This document shows, one piece after another, positions 16,100 to 25,324 of a DNA stretch of 52,130 bases (position 1 is its first letter; every line of letters starts with the position of its first letter). The notes under the pieces were generated by a model. The model worked only from the letters and a program-made list of their open reading frames with translations. It searched no databases and had not been told where the DNA came from. The DNA is taken from contig JAJDEJ010000070.1 in NCBI GenBank assembly GCA_029259815.1, positions 1 to 52,130 on the forward strand. Direction: 5' to 3'. Source of the stretch: Planctomycetaceae bacterium (GTDB lineage: Bacteria > Planctomycetota > Planctomycetia > Planctomycetales > Planctomycetaceae). The position numbers and the translations under genes were made by a program.

Positions 16100-17454
16100 T
16101 GAGTCTGACCCTCGTTGTATGGCTGGCAGCGTTCGCCCTGTTCGCTGTCATGGCATTCGCAAAGCCAATCTGGGGCATCGCCCTGTACTTCCTCAGCTAT
16201 TTTGGCGATCCCGCGACATGGTGGTGGGGAGTGCCAATTGTTTCTGTTCGCTGGAACCTCATTGCAGGTCTCATCGCGCTGACTGCGGTGCTTGTCCGCG
16301 GACAGCCGTGGTTTGATCGCCACCGTACTGATTGGCTCAGCATCCTGATGCTGGCCATTGCTGCCAACGCGACGTTCGTGCACTTTGCTTTGGCTCCCAA
16401 TCTGACAGTCAGCGCGACAGCCTACGAATTACTCATCAAGTTCGTGCTGCTGTTCTTCTTGATGAAAACAGCCGTCACCGACCGCAGTGACTTCATCGTC
16501 CTGATCATGATCTTTCTCATCGCTCTTGGTCATATTGGATACGAAGTCAAGGTCAATGACGCAGGCACTCTTGTTGCCGGAAGGCTTGAAAATGTCGGGC
16601 CACCTGCTGCCAGAACATCGAACCAACTGGGGTCACTCTTTGCGTCATTGTTACCATTATTTGGAGCGGCTCTGTTTTGTGCCAACAGATGGCAGAAGAT
16701 GATCATCCTGTGCGCGGCACCCTTTGCCGTCAATATTCTGCTAATGACAAAGAGCCGGGGGGCCTTGTTGGCTGCATTGCTGGCTGCACCAGTCTTTCTG
16801 TCTCTTGCTCCGCCGCGGGCACGACGAGTTGCATTTTGGGTCGTGGTCTTGGGAGGGATCTGTACTGTCGGATTGATGCGAGATGAGAGTATTGCCAACC
16901 GATTTTTAACGACTTTTGCTGGCGAAGAGGAACGAGACAACTCTGCAGCCAGCCGACTCGATTATTGGAAGGCCGGACTGCGGATGGTCAATGACCATCC
17001 GTTCGGAGCTGGTGGTGATGGATTCAGCGATGCCTACGGCATGAAGTACCTCGCTTCCCTAGGCCACCACTACGCGCAGCGTTCCGTCCACAGCGGCTTA
17101 ATCAACGAAGCCTGTCAGTGGGGAGTCCAGGGATTTTTGCTTCGAGTGACACTTGTCGTGTATGCCGCTCTACTTGCCCTTCGCCGCTCTCGACAATTAA
17201 GCCGGACTGGGCAATCGAATGACGCGCTCTTGGGAGCAGCTTTACTGTCAGGGATAGCGGCCTTCTGCGTGAGCAGTGTCTTTGGCGATGTGTTCGACAA
17301 TGAATGGGGATACTGGCTGGTGGCGATGGTCGCGGCATATGACCGGGTCTTTTCCAATGTGACGGACCAGAGCGCCATGTTGTACCAAATCGTTTCTATC
17401 CAGCCTCAACAAACAAATGTCGAGTCCGAGCGACCCGACGTTGTCTTCGCTTAG
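16099..17454 (+). CDS. O-antigen ligase/polymerase-like membrane protein (WaaL/Wzy_C type)
   Basis: This is a 451-residue polytopic membrane protein with roughly ten hydrophobic segments. The segment LMTKSRGALLAALLAAPVF is the Wzy_C/WaaL core motif. SRLDYWKAGLRMVNDHPFGA begins the large periplasmic loop carrying the R...W...HP-x-G signature. Such proteins either polymerise lipid-linked repeats or ligate finished glycans to an acceptor. Since the locus has a Wzm/Wzt exporter and no recognised Wzx flippase, a ligase role is somewhat favoured; that is inference. It is coupled to the preceding gene by a TAATG overlap. Confidence 0.85.
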   Translation: MSLTLVVWLAAFALFAVMAFAKPIWGIALYFLSYFGDPATWWWGVPIVSVRWNLIAGLIALTAVLVRGQPWFDRHRTDWLSILMLAIAANATFVHFALAPNLTVSATAYELLIKFVLLFFLMKTAVTDRSDFIVLIMIFLIALGHIGYEVKVNDAGTLVAGRLENVGPPAARTSNQLGSLFASLLPLFGAALFCANRWQKMIILCAAPFAVNILLMTKSRGALLAALLAAPVFLSLAPPRARRVAFWVVVLGGICTVGLMRDESIANRFLTTFAGEEERDNSAASRLDYWKAGLRMVNDHPFGAGGDGFSDAYGMKYLASLGHHYAQRSVHSGLINEACQWGVQGFLLRVTLVVYAALLALRRSRQLSRTGQSNDALLGAALLSGIAAFCVSSVFGDVFDNEWGYWLVAMVAAYDRVFSNVTDQSAMLYQIVSIQPQQTNVESERPDVVFA

Positions 17455-17468
17455 CATAGCAGGAAAAT

Positions 17469-18341
17469 ATGGCTCATACAGAAAGCCCGCCTGCCGTTGA
17501 CAATGCCCACGACTGGTATGCAGGTCAGTTCGAAACACCGATGAACGATCGGGGTAACCTGCTCACTCGGCGTTGGGGAGCCATGCGGGGGGTCGCTGAC
17601 CGAATTCGAAAAGATGCCGGGATCAAACAACATTTCCGGACGTTGCAGAAGGAGTGGTTGGGGAATCTTGCAGGCAAGCGAGTCCTCGACTTCGGTTGTG
17701 GACAGGGAAATAATATCAGCGTCCATATGGCACGGGAGGCGGATTACTACTTGGCCTGCGACTTGAGTGAGCCGGCGATTGCTGTCCTTCGAGGAAAGCT
17801 TGATACCCAAGGACTCGTTGACGCTGAAACGATTGCGGGCGATTTTTTGGCCGTGGAGTTTCCACAGGAACCGTTTGATGTTGTCTATGCCAACAGCGTG
17901 CTGCATGCCTTTCATCCTCTGGAAGATGTGCTGGTCCCGTTGTTCGACCGGATGGCACCCGGTGGGATGCTGGTCACGATGGAACCGATGAAGACGTCAT
18001 TGCCTGTCTGGATGGCCCGGCGATTCGCAAGAACGTTCCGGACGGATGCTGCATTCAACTGGCCGTTCTCCCGCAGAGACTTTCGAACACTGCAGCGTTA
18101 CTTTGTGGTCGAGGCTGTCCAGGGTTTCTATGGTTGGTCGAAATGGGCTGTGCCAATGGCTCTGATTCCTGGGTTGGAGGGCCCTGCCACTCGATTCGCT
18201 CGCCGACTGCATGCTTGGGACGTGCGGCAAGCAAACCATCTCGGCCGTGGCCTGTGGCGATGCAACTCGGTCACCATGCAGTTACGACGGCGCATCGACA
18301 TGCACTTTGATGGACCTGTAGATCAGCATGACGAACTATGA
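17469..18341 (+). CDS. Class I SAM-dependent methyltransferase
   Basis: This is a 290-residue protein with the SAM motif VLDFGCGQG at residues 72-80, the acidic loop YLACDLSEPAI, and the motif FDVVYANSVLHAFHPLED. AGCAGGA is placed upstream of the ATG at 17469. A C-terminal part of about 100 residues, rich in aromatic and basic residues, may bind the acceptor or the membrane. In this context it probably methylates a sugar or a lipid-linked intermediate. The substrate cannot be read from the sequence. It is followed by an 85-base gap and a change to lower-GC DNA holding the broken sulfotransferase. Confidence 0.82.
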   Translation: MAHTESPPAVDNAHDWYAGQFETPMNDRGNLLTRRWGAMRGVADRIRKDAGIKQHFRTLQKEWLGNLAGKRVLDFGCGQGNNISVHMAREADYYLACDLSEPAIAVLRGKLDTQGLVDAETIAGDFLAVEFPQEPFDVVYANSVLHAFHPLEDVLVPLFDRMAPGGMLVTMEPMKTSLPVWMARRFARTFRTDAAFNWPFSRRDFRTLQRYFVVEAVQGFYGWSKWAVPMALIPGLEGPATRFARRLHAWDVRQANHLGRGLWRCNSVTMQLRRRIDMHFDGPVDQHDEL

Positions 18342-18426
18342 TGAAACTGGATCCGACCCTGCGGCATGCCAACGTACTCGAGTACTCTAATAGCGATACA
18401 CACGGCGTCGGCCAGAAAGAAACAAG

Positions 18427-19265
18427 ATGTCCACAATTATGAGAGTACGCTTAGCTCGCAAGCTAAAGTCTATTACTCGACGTGCCTATTGGAAGGTGAC
18501 GAGTGCTCACTCATCACCTTCGCAAGTGCTTTTTATACTTGGCTGTCAGCGATCTGGTACAACATTACTTCTGGATCTGCTAGGGCAAGACTTTCGCGCC
18601 GCGGCTTTTCCTGAAACGAGCGAGATTTCCGGACACAACGGAAAGCGGCTTCGTCTCAAGCCTTTACCCAAGGTTGCTCAGCACTTTGAAAGGTGCCGAA
18701 CACCATTAATTGTCGCGAAGCCATTGGTCGAAAGTCAGCGCGCAAATATGAACTTCTCGGTTTCTTCTCGGGAAGCCGTGTCTTATGGATGTTCAGGCAC
18801 TATCAGGATGTCATCAGCTCGAAGCTTAAGAAGTTTAACAGTGAAGTTTCATATCTCGAAGCCATTGTCAATCGAGAATCTAGCGATTGGCGGTCTGAGG
18901 GGGTCTCCGATGAAGTACATGAGATTGTATCTGAGTACTATTCGCCTGATATGATGCGATCTGATGCTGCTGGATTAGCATGGTATGCAAGAAACGTTCT
19001 TTTTTTTGAACAGAGCCTTGGCCAGTCAGAGCGGGTGTTGCTTTGCAACTACGCTGACTTGGTCGCCCATCCGGAGGATGTGATTGAGAGGATTTATTCT
19101 TTCATTGGTCTGAGACCTCCTTCGGCCTCTCCCGGTGGTCAAGTGTTTAAGACATCCGTGGGGAAAGGGCAGGACGTCAAGTTGTCTCCCGAGATTCAAC
19201 TTCTCTGTAGCTCACTTTTTGAGCAACTACTACTCTTGCAACAAAGCTACTCTGTTGTCAGCTAA
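18427..19265 (+). pseudogene. Frameshifted PAPS-dependent sulfotransferase
   Basis: Two overlapping frames together make one sulfotransferase. The first (from 18427) carries the 5'-phosphosulfate loop FILGCQRSGTTLLLDLL and reads to about RAN at 18747. The second resumes at 18750 with ELLGFFSGSRVLWMFRHYQD, the 3'-phosphate-binding strand, and continues to the stop at 19265. Between them the sequence reads AATATG, with AT duplicated at 18746-18749. Removing one AT restores a continuous protein of about 278 residues. A 2-base slip therefore probably inactivated the gene, unless it is a sequencing error or a phase-variable site. The intact enzyme would sulfate a sugar of the polymer. The region has lower GC than its neighbours. 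Confidence 0.85.
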
Positions 19266-19298
19266 CATTTTAGCCGATCAATTCCAAGGCAGGTCGGA

Positions 19299-20489
19299 AT
19301 GGAAAGTTTGCATCGACTTGACTTTCTAACTGTGACCTCACTCTATCCAACGGTGAGTCATTCTCAGGACGGTGTGTTTATTCAACGTCGGCTCAATGGT
19401 CTTGTGGAACATGCTGATGTCAGCGTATTAAGGCCAGTTCCATGGTTCCCAATCTATCGACCTTACACTGCTGGCGAGAGGTCCCTTCAAAATGGAATAC
19501 CCGTCTATGACCGACGGATGTTCTACCTGCCGAAGTACATGAAGCACTGGGACAGCGTCTGGTTACGGAGATGCGTGGAGCCGCAACTCCGCCAACGTCA
19601 AGCAACAAGTGAGATTGATCTGATCGATGCACACTTTGGGTTCCCGACGGGTGTGGGTTGCTTTCGAGTTGGACGGCGGTTGGGGATTCCGGTGTTTATT
19701 ACGTTGCGGGGTGTCGAGGAGACGGACATTCAGGATAAGCGGATTGGGCCTCAATTGGTGGAGGCACTTTCGGGTTGTGCTGGCGTAGTCGCAGTCAGTG
19801 ACTCGTTGAAGGCTGCAGCAGTGAAACACGGGGTGCCAGCGAATCAGATTCGAGTGATTCCCAACGCGGTCGAAGTTGATCACTTTCGGCCAGGAGACCA
19901 ACTCGCGGCCAGACGCCGCTTGGGTTTGATGGAGAAGGGGCCGATCATCGTGGCTGTGGGATCACTGATTCGACGGAAACGACACCATGTTCTCGTGCAG
20001 GCGTTTCGTGAGGTGAAGGAACGGTTGCCGACGGCTACGTTGGTGATTGTTGGGGGACCTGCTCATGAGCCAACCTATCCCAGGTTTCTTCGACGGATGA
20101 TTGCAGAGTCCGGGATGACTGAATCAGTGCTCTTGGCAGGACCATTGGACCCTGATGCCATTCAGGAGTGGCTGCACGCGGCCGATGTATTCTCGCTGGC
20201 CACCGTTCGGGAAGGATGCTGCAACGCGGTGCTCGAGGCATTGGCTTGTGGGCGTGCTATTGTCACAACGCCTGCGGGTGACAATGAGCGGTATGTTGAT
20301 CCACCGAAGAATGGAATCATTGTTCCGTTCGACGACCCCGATGCACTGGCCCAAGGATTGTGTGCTGCACTGGAATGCGAATGGGATGAGGAGTCGATCA
20401 GTCAATCCGTCCGATCGCGGGGTTGGTGTGATGTCGCGCGTGAGACCTTGGAATTCTTCGAACAGCGATTGAACGGCACACGATCCTAA
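19299..20489 (+). CDS. GT4-family glycosyltransferase
   Basis: This is a 396-residue GT-B enzyme. The N-terminal domain has LYPTVSHSQDGVFIQRRL and IDAHFGFPTGVGCFRVGRRL; VAVSDSLKAAAV and VIPNAVEVDHFRPG mark the domain link. The C-terminal domain contains IIVAVGSLIRRKRHHVLVQAF, LVIVGG and the E-x7-E motif EGCCNAVLE (E305, E313). This is the standard retaining GT4 layout. The ATG at 19299 lies 33 bases after the broken sulfotransferase. GC rises again within this gene to the level usual in the locus. Confidence 0.92.
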   Translation: MESLHRLDFLTVTSLYPTVSHSQDGVFIQRRLNGLVEHADVSVLRPVPWFPIYRPYTAGERSLQNGIPVYDRRMFYLPKYMKHWDSVWLRRCVEPQLRQRQATSEIDLIDAHFGFPTGVGCFRVGRRLGIPVFITLRGVEETDIQDKRIGPQLVEALSGCAGVVAVSDSLKAAAVKHGVPANQIRVIPNAVEVDHFRPGDQLAARRRLGLMEKGPIIVAVGSLIRRKRHHVLVQAFREVKERLPTATLVIVGGPAHEPTYPRFLRRMIAESGMTESVLLAGPLDPDAIQEWLHAADVFSLATVREGCCNAVLEALACGRAIVTTPAGDNERYVDPPKNGIIVPFDDPDALAQGLCAALECEWDEESISQSVRSRGWCDVARETLEFFEQRLNGTRS

Positions 20490-20563
20490 AGTATGTGTCG
20501 ACGAGGCAGCCAGAATATGGCGATATTGTTGCCACGAGTTAACGAGAATCGAAGGCCTCGAAC

Positions 20564-21394
20564 ATGAAACTCGGCGGTGAAATCGGATATCGACTCTTAT
20601 CAAAAGTCATCTCCTCACGTCTTCCGAACGGCCAGCCAGTGTTCAAGTCGACTCTACCGTCGACTCTCGATTTACGAAAGGAGACCGATCAAGAACAGTT
20701 TTCAGAGAAGTTTGGCATGGCATTCTTGCAGGAGGTGCAGGGCCGACGAGTCGTCGACTTCGGGTGTGGGAAGGGTTTTCAGGCAGTCGCATTGGCGGAG
20801 CTGGGTGCAGAACATGTAGTTGGGATCGACATAAATCGAGACCATCTGGACTTAGCTCGTTCCCACGCCGCAGCGAGAGGTGTGTCCGGAAAGTGCCGCT
20901 TTCTCGACGGAGTAGCTGATCGTGAGGACGTCAAGTCTCTCCGGGAGATGGTTGATGTTATCTACACGATCGATGCGTTCGAACACATCGTGGAGACTGG
21001 ATCGATTCTGGAGGAGATGTGGCGGCTGTTGGCCCCCGGTGGTGAGGTGTATGTCTGGTTTGGACCTGTATGGTGGCACCCGCGTGGAGTCCACATGGGC
21101 TATCTCAAGCCGATCCCTTGGACGCATCTGATCTTCTCCGAAGAATCGATCATGCGTGTCCGCGATGAGTATCGAATGGATGGTAAACGCAAATATTCTG
21201 AAATTAACCTCAGCCAAATGACGGTTGGCAAGTTTCGTCAATTCCTTGCTGAGTCTCCCTTCCACGTGGCAGCATTCGAAGCGATACCGATCCATCATTG
21301 TCAATGGTTGGCTAGAATCCCACGAATTGGAGAGTTCTTTACATCTGTTGTGCGTTGTCGATTGATCAAACCACGGGAACAGATAGACGAGTGA
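20564..21394 (+). CDS. Class I SAM-dependent methyltransferase
   Basis: This 276-residue protein has the SAM motif VVDFGCGKG at residues 63-71, the acidic motif VVGIDINRDHLDLA and the post-core segment DVIYTIDAFEHIVETGSIL. A YVWFGPVWWHPRGVHMGYL stretch follows, rich in aromatics and similar to sugar or lipid-carrier methyltransferases. GAAGG sits upstream of the ATG. It is placed between two GT4 genes and is likely to modify a sugar in the cytoplasm. The acceptor is unknown. It is the third intact methyltransferase gene of the locus. Confidence 0.82.
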   Translation: MKLGGEIGYRLLSKVISSRLPNGQPVFKSTLPSTLDLRKETDQEQFSEKFGMAFLQEVQGRRVVDFGCGKGFQAVALAELGAEHVVGIDINRDHLDLARSHAAARGVSGKCRFLDGVADREDVKSLREMVDVIYTIDAFEHIVETGSILEEMWRLLAPGGEVYVWFGPVWWHPRGVHMGYLKPIPWTHLIFSEESIMRVRDEYRMDGKRKYSEINLSQMTVGKFRQFLAESPFHVAAFEAIPIHHCQWLARIPRIGEFFTSVVRCRLIKPREQIDE

Positions 21395-21448
21395 TCTGTG
21401 ACCGTCCGCGACTTCCGGGTCGCGCGGAAGGCTGTCTCAAGAACCCAC

Positions 21449-22702
21449 ATGAAGATCCTGTTTCTCCAGAAGCGACCGCTCTTCCCGGCTGACAACGGCG
21501 GGCGGATCCGTACGCTGAATGTCTTGCGACATCTTGCTCAATGGCACGACGTCACTTACCTCTGCAACCTGTTGCCAGAGGAAGAGCAGTCTGGCAGTGT
21601 GCAGAAGATGGAGGAACTTGGGCTGCGAGTTGTAGCGATCCCTTGGAATGAGACGTCACGGCGGTCAATGAGATTCTGTGCGGAACTCGCAGCGAACTGT
21701 CTCACCACACAGCCATACAACGTGGCCAAGGACTTTGACGAACGGCTTCGTCGTCGGGCCCAGGAGTTGCTCAACCGGGAGCAATATGATCTGGTGATTT
21801 GCGACTTCGTTCAAATGGCTGCGAATGCCATCGGCTTGAATGGTCCGCCGATGTTGCTCTTCCAGCACAATGTGGAGGCTGAGATCTTTGAACGGCACGC
21901 GCAGCAGGACTCTGGAGTGCTGCGACGAGCGTACATGGCATATCAGGCGCGGAAGATGCGCCGGTTCGAGGGTGAAGCGGGACTCACATTTGATACCGTG
22001 ATCGCAGTCAGCGATCGAGACCGTCAGCAGTATGCTCAGCGATACGGCTGGTCACACGTGCATACGATCGACACAGCCGTGGATGTCGAGTTTTTTCAGC
22101 CGGACGAGACGTCCGTCGATCCTGAGTTGGTGATCTTTGTGGGGTCGATGGACTGGTTGCCGAATGTCGACGGCGTGGAGTTTCTCGCACGTGAAATCTG
22201 GCCAAGAGTGCGGGAAGCGTGTCCTCACGCGCGGCTGCAGATCGTTGGACGCCACCCGACGTCCGCTGTGAAGCAATATGATGGTGTCGAGGGGGTCGAA
22301 GTGACGGGAGGAGTTCAGGACGTGCGGCCGTACTACAAACAGGCCGCGGTGGTCGTGGTGCCGCTGCGGATCGGCGGAGGCACGCGAATCAAGATTTACG
22401 AAGCCATGGCGATGGCAAAGCCGGTGGTGAGCACGCCGCTGGGTGCCGAGGGGCTCACATTCATCGAGGGCAAACATCTTGAACTCGCAGAGTATGCTGA
22501 CCTGTTCGCCGAGAAAGTCGTCCGCTTGCTGAGCGATAATGAGCGACGTCGTCGGATCGGTCACGCGGCCCGAGAGCACGTCAGCGAGAACTTTTCGACT
22601 CCTGTGATCGCCCGCCAGTTCGAAGGAATCTGTCTCGCGACCGCCAGTTCGGCAGGTTACATCACCCTCCGTCGGGCATCAGCGACTGGCGCGGTCTGTT
22701 AA
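21449..22702 (+). CDS. GT4-family glycosyltransferase, exosortase-locus type
   Basis: The protein has 417 residues from the ATG at 21449 (MKILFLQKRPLFPADNGGRI). This opening and the C-terminal GGTRIKIYEAMAMAKPVVST match the sugar transferases often found in exosortase/PEP-CTERM loci. VIFVGSMDWLPNVDGVEFL and ARLQIVGRHPT mark the donor domain. The frame is open from a GTG at 21398, but the 17 extra residues precede the normal beta-strand start of the family, so the inner ATG is preferred. It lies 25 bases before the dehydrogenase gene's leader. Confidence 0.88.
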   Translation: MKILFLQKRPLFPADNGGRIRTLNVLRHLAQWHDVTYLCNLLPEEEQSGSVQKMEELGLRVVAIPWNETSRRSMRFCAELAANCLTTQPYNVAKDFDERLRRRAQELLNREQYDLVICDFVQMAANAIGLNGPPMLLFQHNVEAEIFERHAQQDSGVLRRAYMAYQARKMRRFEGEAGLTFDTVIAVSDRDRQQYAQRYGWSHVHTIDTAVDVEFFQPDETSVDPELVIFVGSMDWLPNVDGVEFLAREIWPRVREACPHARLQIVGRHPTSAVKQYDGVEGVEVTGGVQDVRPYYKQAAVVVVPLRIGGGTRIKIYEAMAMAKPVVSTPLGAEGLTFIEGKHLELAEYADLFAEKVVRLLSDNERRRRIGHAAREHVSENFSTPVIARQFEGICLATASSAGYITLRRASATGAVC

Positions 22703-22733
22703 CAAGTGTGGACTGTTTACAAGAGGATTGAGA

Positions 22734-24056
22734 ATGACGAAACGCGTCGCAGTATTTGGTCTTGGCTATGTGGGCACGGTGACGGCGGCGTGTCTGAGCC
22801 GTGACGGTCATGAGGTCGTGGGCGTCGACATTGACCGCACAAAAACGGCTGCCATCGATCAGGGCAAGTCACCGGTCGCCGAGCCTGGAGTCGAAGCACT
22901 TCTCCAGGAGGCGGTGAGCGCGGGACATCTGACGACCACATTGTCTGTCACCGACGCCGTGCAGCGGAGTGATATGGCGCTGGTGGCCGTAGGGACTCCG
23001 TCCGACGATCGCGGGGATATCAATGATTCAGCTGTGTTGCGGGTTGTTCAGGGCATCGGCGAATCGCTCCGGGAGTCAGACCGGGACTACGTCGTCGTGA
23101 TCCGGTCGACGCTGCTTCCGCACCGCGTTGAGGAGCAAATCAAACCTGCGTTGGAACAGGCTCTCGGCGAACCACTCGGAGGCCGCGTTCACTTGTGCTA
23201 TAATCCAGAGTTTCTCCGAGAAGCGACGGCCGTTCGCGATTACGATAGTCCTCCGTTTGTTGTTGTAGGTGCGGATGATGTGGGAGCGGCCAATCAGGTG
23301 CTCAGTCTGTATAGCAAAATTCCTGCACAGCAAATTGTGACCGATCTCAGAACGGCGGCACTCGTCAAGTACGCCTGCAATGCGTTTCATGCCCTTAAGA
23401 TTGCGTTCGCCAATGAGATCGGCGTGCTGGCTCGGGCAATGGAAGCGGACGGCGAGGATGTGATGGAGATCGTTTGCCGCGACGAACGGTTGAACATCTC
23501 CCCAGCCTATCTGCGACCCGGCTTCGCCTTTGGCGGCTCGTGTCTTCCTAAAGACTTGCGTGCCCTCACTCGATTCGCGGAAAAGGATGCCATCCCGGCC
23601 AATGTCCTCCGCTCGATTCTCACATCCAACGACGCGATTCTGGATCAGGGAGTCCGACTGATTCAGGATCGGTCGGGGGACCGACGTCGAGTCGGTCTCG
23701 TGGGGCTCAGCTTTAAGGCGGGGACCGATGACCTTCGCGAGAGCCCGCAGGTTCGACTGGCCGAAAGCCTGATTGGCCGTGGGTACGATGTGCGGATTTA
23801 CGATCCCTGGGTCGAGACTTCCCGGCTGGTTGGCCGCAACCGCTCCTACGTCGACCAGCATCTGCCGCACCTGGCGAAGTTACTCGTCACGGCGGTTGAT
23901 GAAATTTATGAGCATGCCGATTTCCTCGTGCTGGGAACCGATGTCGCCAACCAGATCGACTGGCGAACGGACTTTGAAGGCGAAGTTGTCGACCTGCGCC
24001 GTGATCTGATTGCCACTCGACAGCCGAGCACGGTCGTCCTGACTGGGGCACAGTGA
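22734..24056 (+). CDS. UDP-glucose/GDP-mannose 6-dehydrogenase family enzyme, AlgD-like
   Basis: This is a 440-residue NAD-dependent nucleotide-sugar dehydrogenase. It has the Rossmann motif FGLGYVG near residues 8-14, the substrate segment YACNAFHALKIAFANEIG and the catalytic-cysteine motif FAFGGSCLPKD with C270. Both latter motifs look more like GDP-mannose 6-dehydrogenase (AlgD) than standard UDP-glucose dehydrogenase, but the donor is not certain. It performs a two-step oxidation of a hexose to a uronic acid, which would make the polymer acidic. The ATG at 22734 is preferred over a TTG two codons earlier because AAGAGGA is correctly spaced before it. Confidence 0.92.
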   Translation: MTKRVAVFGLGYVGTVTAACLSRDGHEVVGVDIDRTKTAAIDQGKSPVAEPGVEALLQEAVSAGHLTTTLSVTDAVQRSDMALVAVGTPSDDRGDINDSAVLRVVQGIGESLRESDRDYVVVIRSTLLPHRVEEQIKPALEQALGEPLGGRVHLCYNPEFLREATAVRDYDSPPFVVVGADDVGAANQVLSLYSKIPAQQIVTDLRTAALVKYACNAFHALKIAFANEIGVLARAMEADGEDVMEIVCRDERLNISPAYLRPGFAFGGSCLPKDLRALTRFAEKDAIPANVLRSILTSNDAILDQGVRLIQDRSGDRRRVGLVGLSFKAGTDDLRESPQVRLAESLIGRGYDVRIYDPWVETSRLVGRNRSYVDQHLPHLAKLLVTAVDEIYEHADFLVLGTDVANQIDWRTDFEGEVVDLRRDLIATRQPSTVVLTGAQ

Positions 24057-24083
24057 CTTGAGGGTTTTCTCGGATTTGATCTT

Positions 24084-25262
24084 TTGAGCGGTGTACTGAA
24101 CATTATCGTGTGGATTGTCTTCGGCGTATCGCTGACGGCGCTGGTCTATTCGCAGGCCTTGTATCCTCTCCTCATGGCATTGGCAGCCCGGAGGAAGCCA
24201 GCACAGTCCCCGCCGGCCCCCATCGATTGGCCGAGTGTGTCGCTCATCATCCCTGCACATAACGAGTCGATCGTCATTGATGCCAAACTCAAGAACTCAC
24301 TGGATATCGATTACCCCTCGGAGAAACTGGAAGTGATCGTCGCCAGCGACGGAAGTGACGACGGCACGGTCGAGCAAGCCTTAGCATTTGAGGACCGCGG
24401 CGTCAGGGTGCTCGACTTGAAACCTCGCCGTGGAAAGGCATCGATCTTGAACGATGCAATTGAAGCTGCTCACGGTGACGTACTTTGTTTGTGCGACGCC
24501 AACGTCATGTTTCGTCCGGATGTTATTCGCAAAATGGTGGTCCATCTGTCCAACACATCAATTGGCGCAGTCACCGGCGATGTGAGGCTGGCGAGCGAGC
24601 AATCAGACTTTGGTGAGGGAGAAAGCTTGTACTACAAGCTGGAACGAGCCGTGCAATTGGGCGAATCCCGCTTCGGATCCTTATGTTGTGTCGATGGCGG
24701 CATGTATGTCCTGCGGCGAGAGCTATACCGCAAATTGTCCCCGGACACGGTCCTGGATGACTTCACAACAACGATGAACGTCGTATTGCAAAAGCGGCGA
24801 GTCGTCTATGAACCAGCGGCGATTGCGGATGAAAACGGAACGCCGAGTTGGAAGCAGGAGTTCCGTCGCCGAGTTCGCACCACACGTGGGGCAGTGCAAT
24901 CCATTCGAAGAGGGTTCTTCCCTTCCATTTGGCAACCAATTGTGCTGGGGCAGTACATCTCACATAAGTTGTTACGGTGGTTCGGCCCGTTTTGGTTGAT
25001 CGGAGTGTTTGTCTCTTCGTGCCTTCTTTGGAATACCGGATGGGGGATGCGAGTGATCGTCCTTGCCCAAGGATTCTGTTACCTCCTGGCGGGGCTGGCA
25101 ACCTTCTCACGGCCACTACGAGAGTCAGCTTGGGGAGGTGTTCCTTTTTACTTCGCCATGAGCCATGTGGCGATGCTCGTTGGAATGGTCAAGTCTCTAT
25201 ACGAAACAACTCATGGAACTTGGGAACGTACCGATCGTCAACTCCCAGTGACGGCTCCCTAA
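24084..25262 (+). CDS. Membrane GT2 glycosyltransferase (processive synthase-like)
   Basis: This is a 392-residue GT-A protein with an N-terminal membrane segment (about residues 4-28) and three or four C-terminal ones. Catalytic features are VSLIIPAHNE, VIVASDGSDDGT, the DAN metal-binding triad in LCLCDANVMFRPD, the acidic pair in VLDDFTTTMNVV and a QEFRRR segment in place of Q-x-x-R-W. This layout is that of IcaA/HasA-like processive beta-glycosyltransferases and of related single-step enzymes. It starts with TTG 27 bases after the dehydrogenase. It may extend or decorate the chain at the membrane; whether it is processive is not known. Confidence 0.88.
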   Translation: MSGVLNIIVWIVFGVSLTALVYSQALYPLLMALAARRKPAQSPPAPIDWPSVSLIIPAHNESIVIDAKLKNSLDIDYPSEKLEVIVASDGSDDGTVEQALAFEDRGVRVLDLKPRRGKASILNDAIEAAHGDVLCLCDANVMFRPDVIRKMVVHLSNTSIGAVTGDVRLASEQSDFGEGESLYYKLERAVQLGESRFGSLCCVDGGMYVLRRELYRKLSPDTVLDDFTTTMNVVLQKRRVVYEPAAIADENGTPSWKQEFRRRVRTTRGAVQSIRRGFFPSIWQPIVLGQYISHKLLRWFGPFWLIGVFVSSCLLWNTGWGMRVIVLAQGFCYLLAGLATFSRPLRESAWGGVPFYFAMSHVAMLVGMVKSLYETTHGTWERTDRQLPVTAP

Positions 25263-25324
25263 CCGGCACCATGCATTCTAATCTGTTAAAAGGGACCGGC
25301 GATCTATTGGTCGATGTACCCACG

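Noticed and set aside
23076..23870. 264-codon minus-strand ORF
   Set aside because: Antisense shadow of the nucleotide-sugar dehydrogenase, whose catalytic motifs are all on the plus strand.
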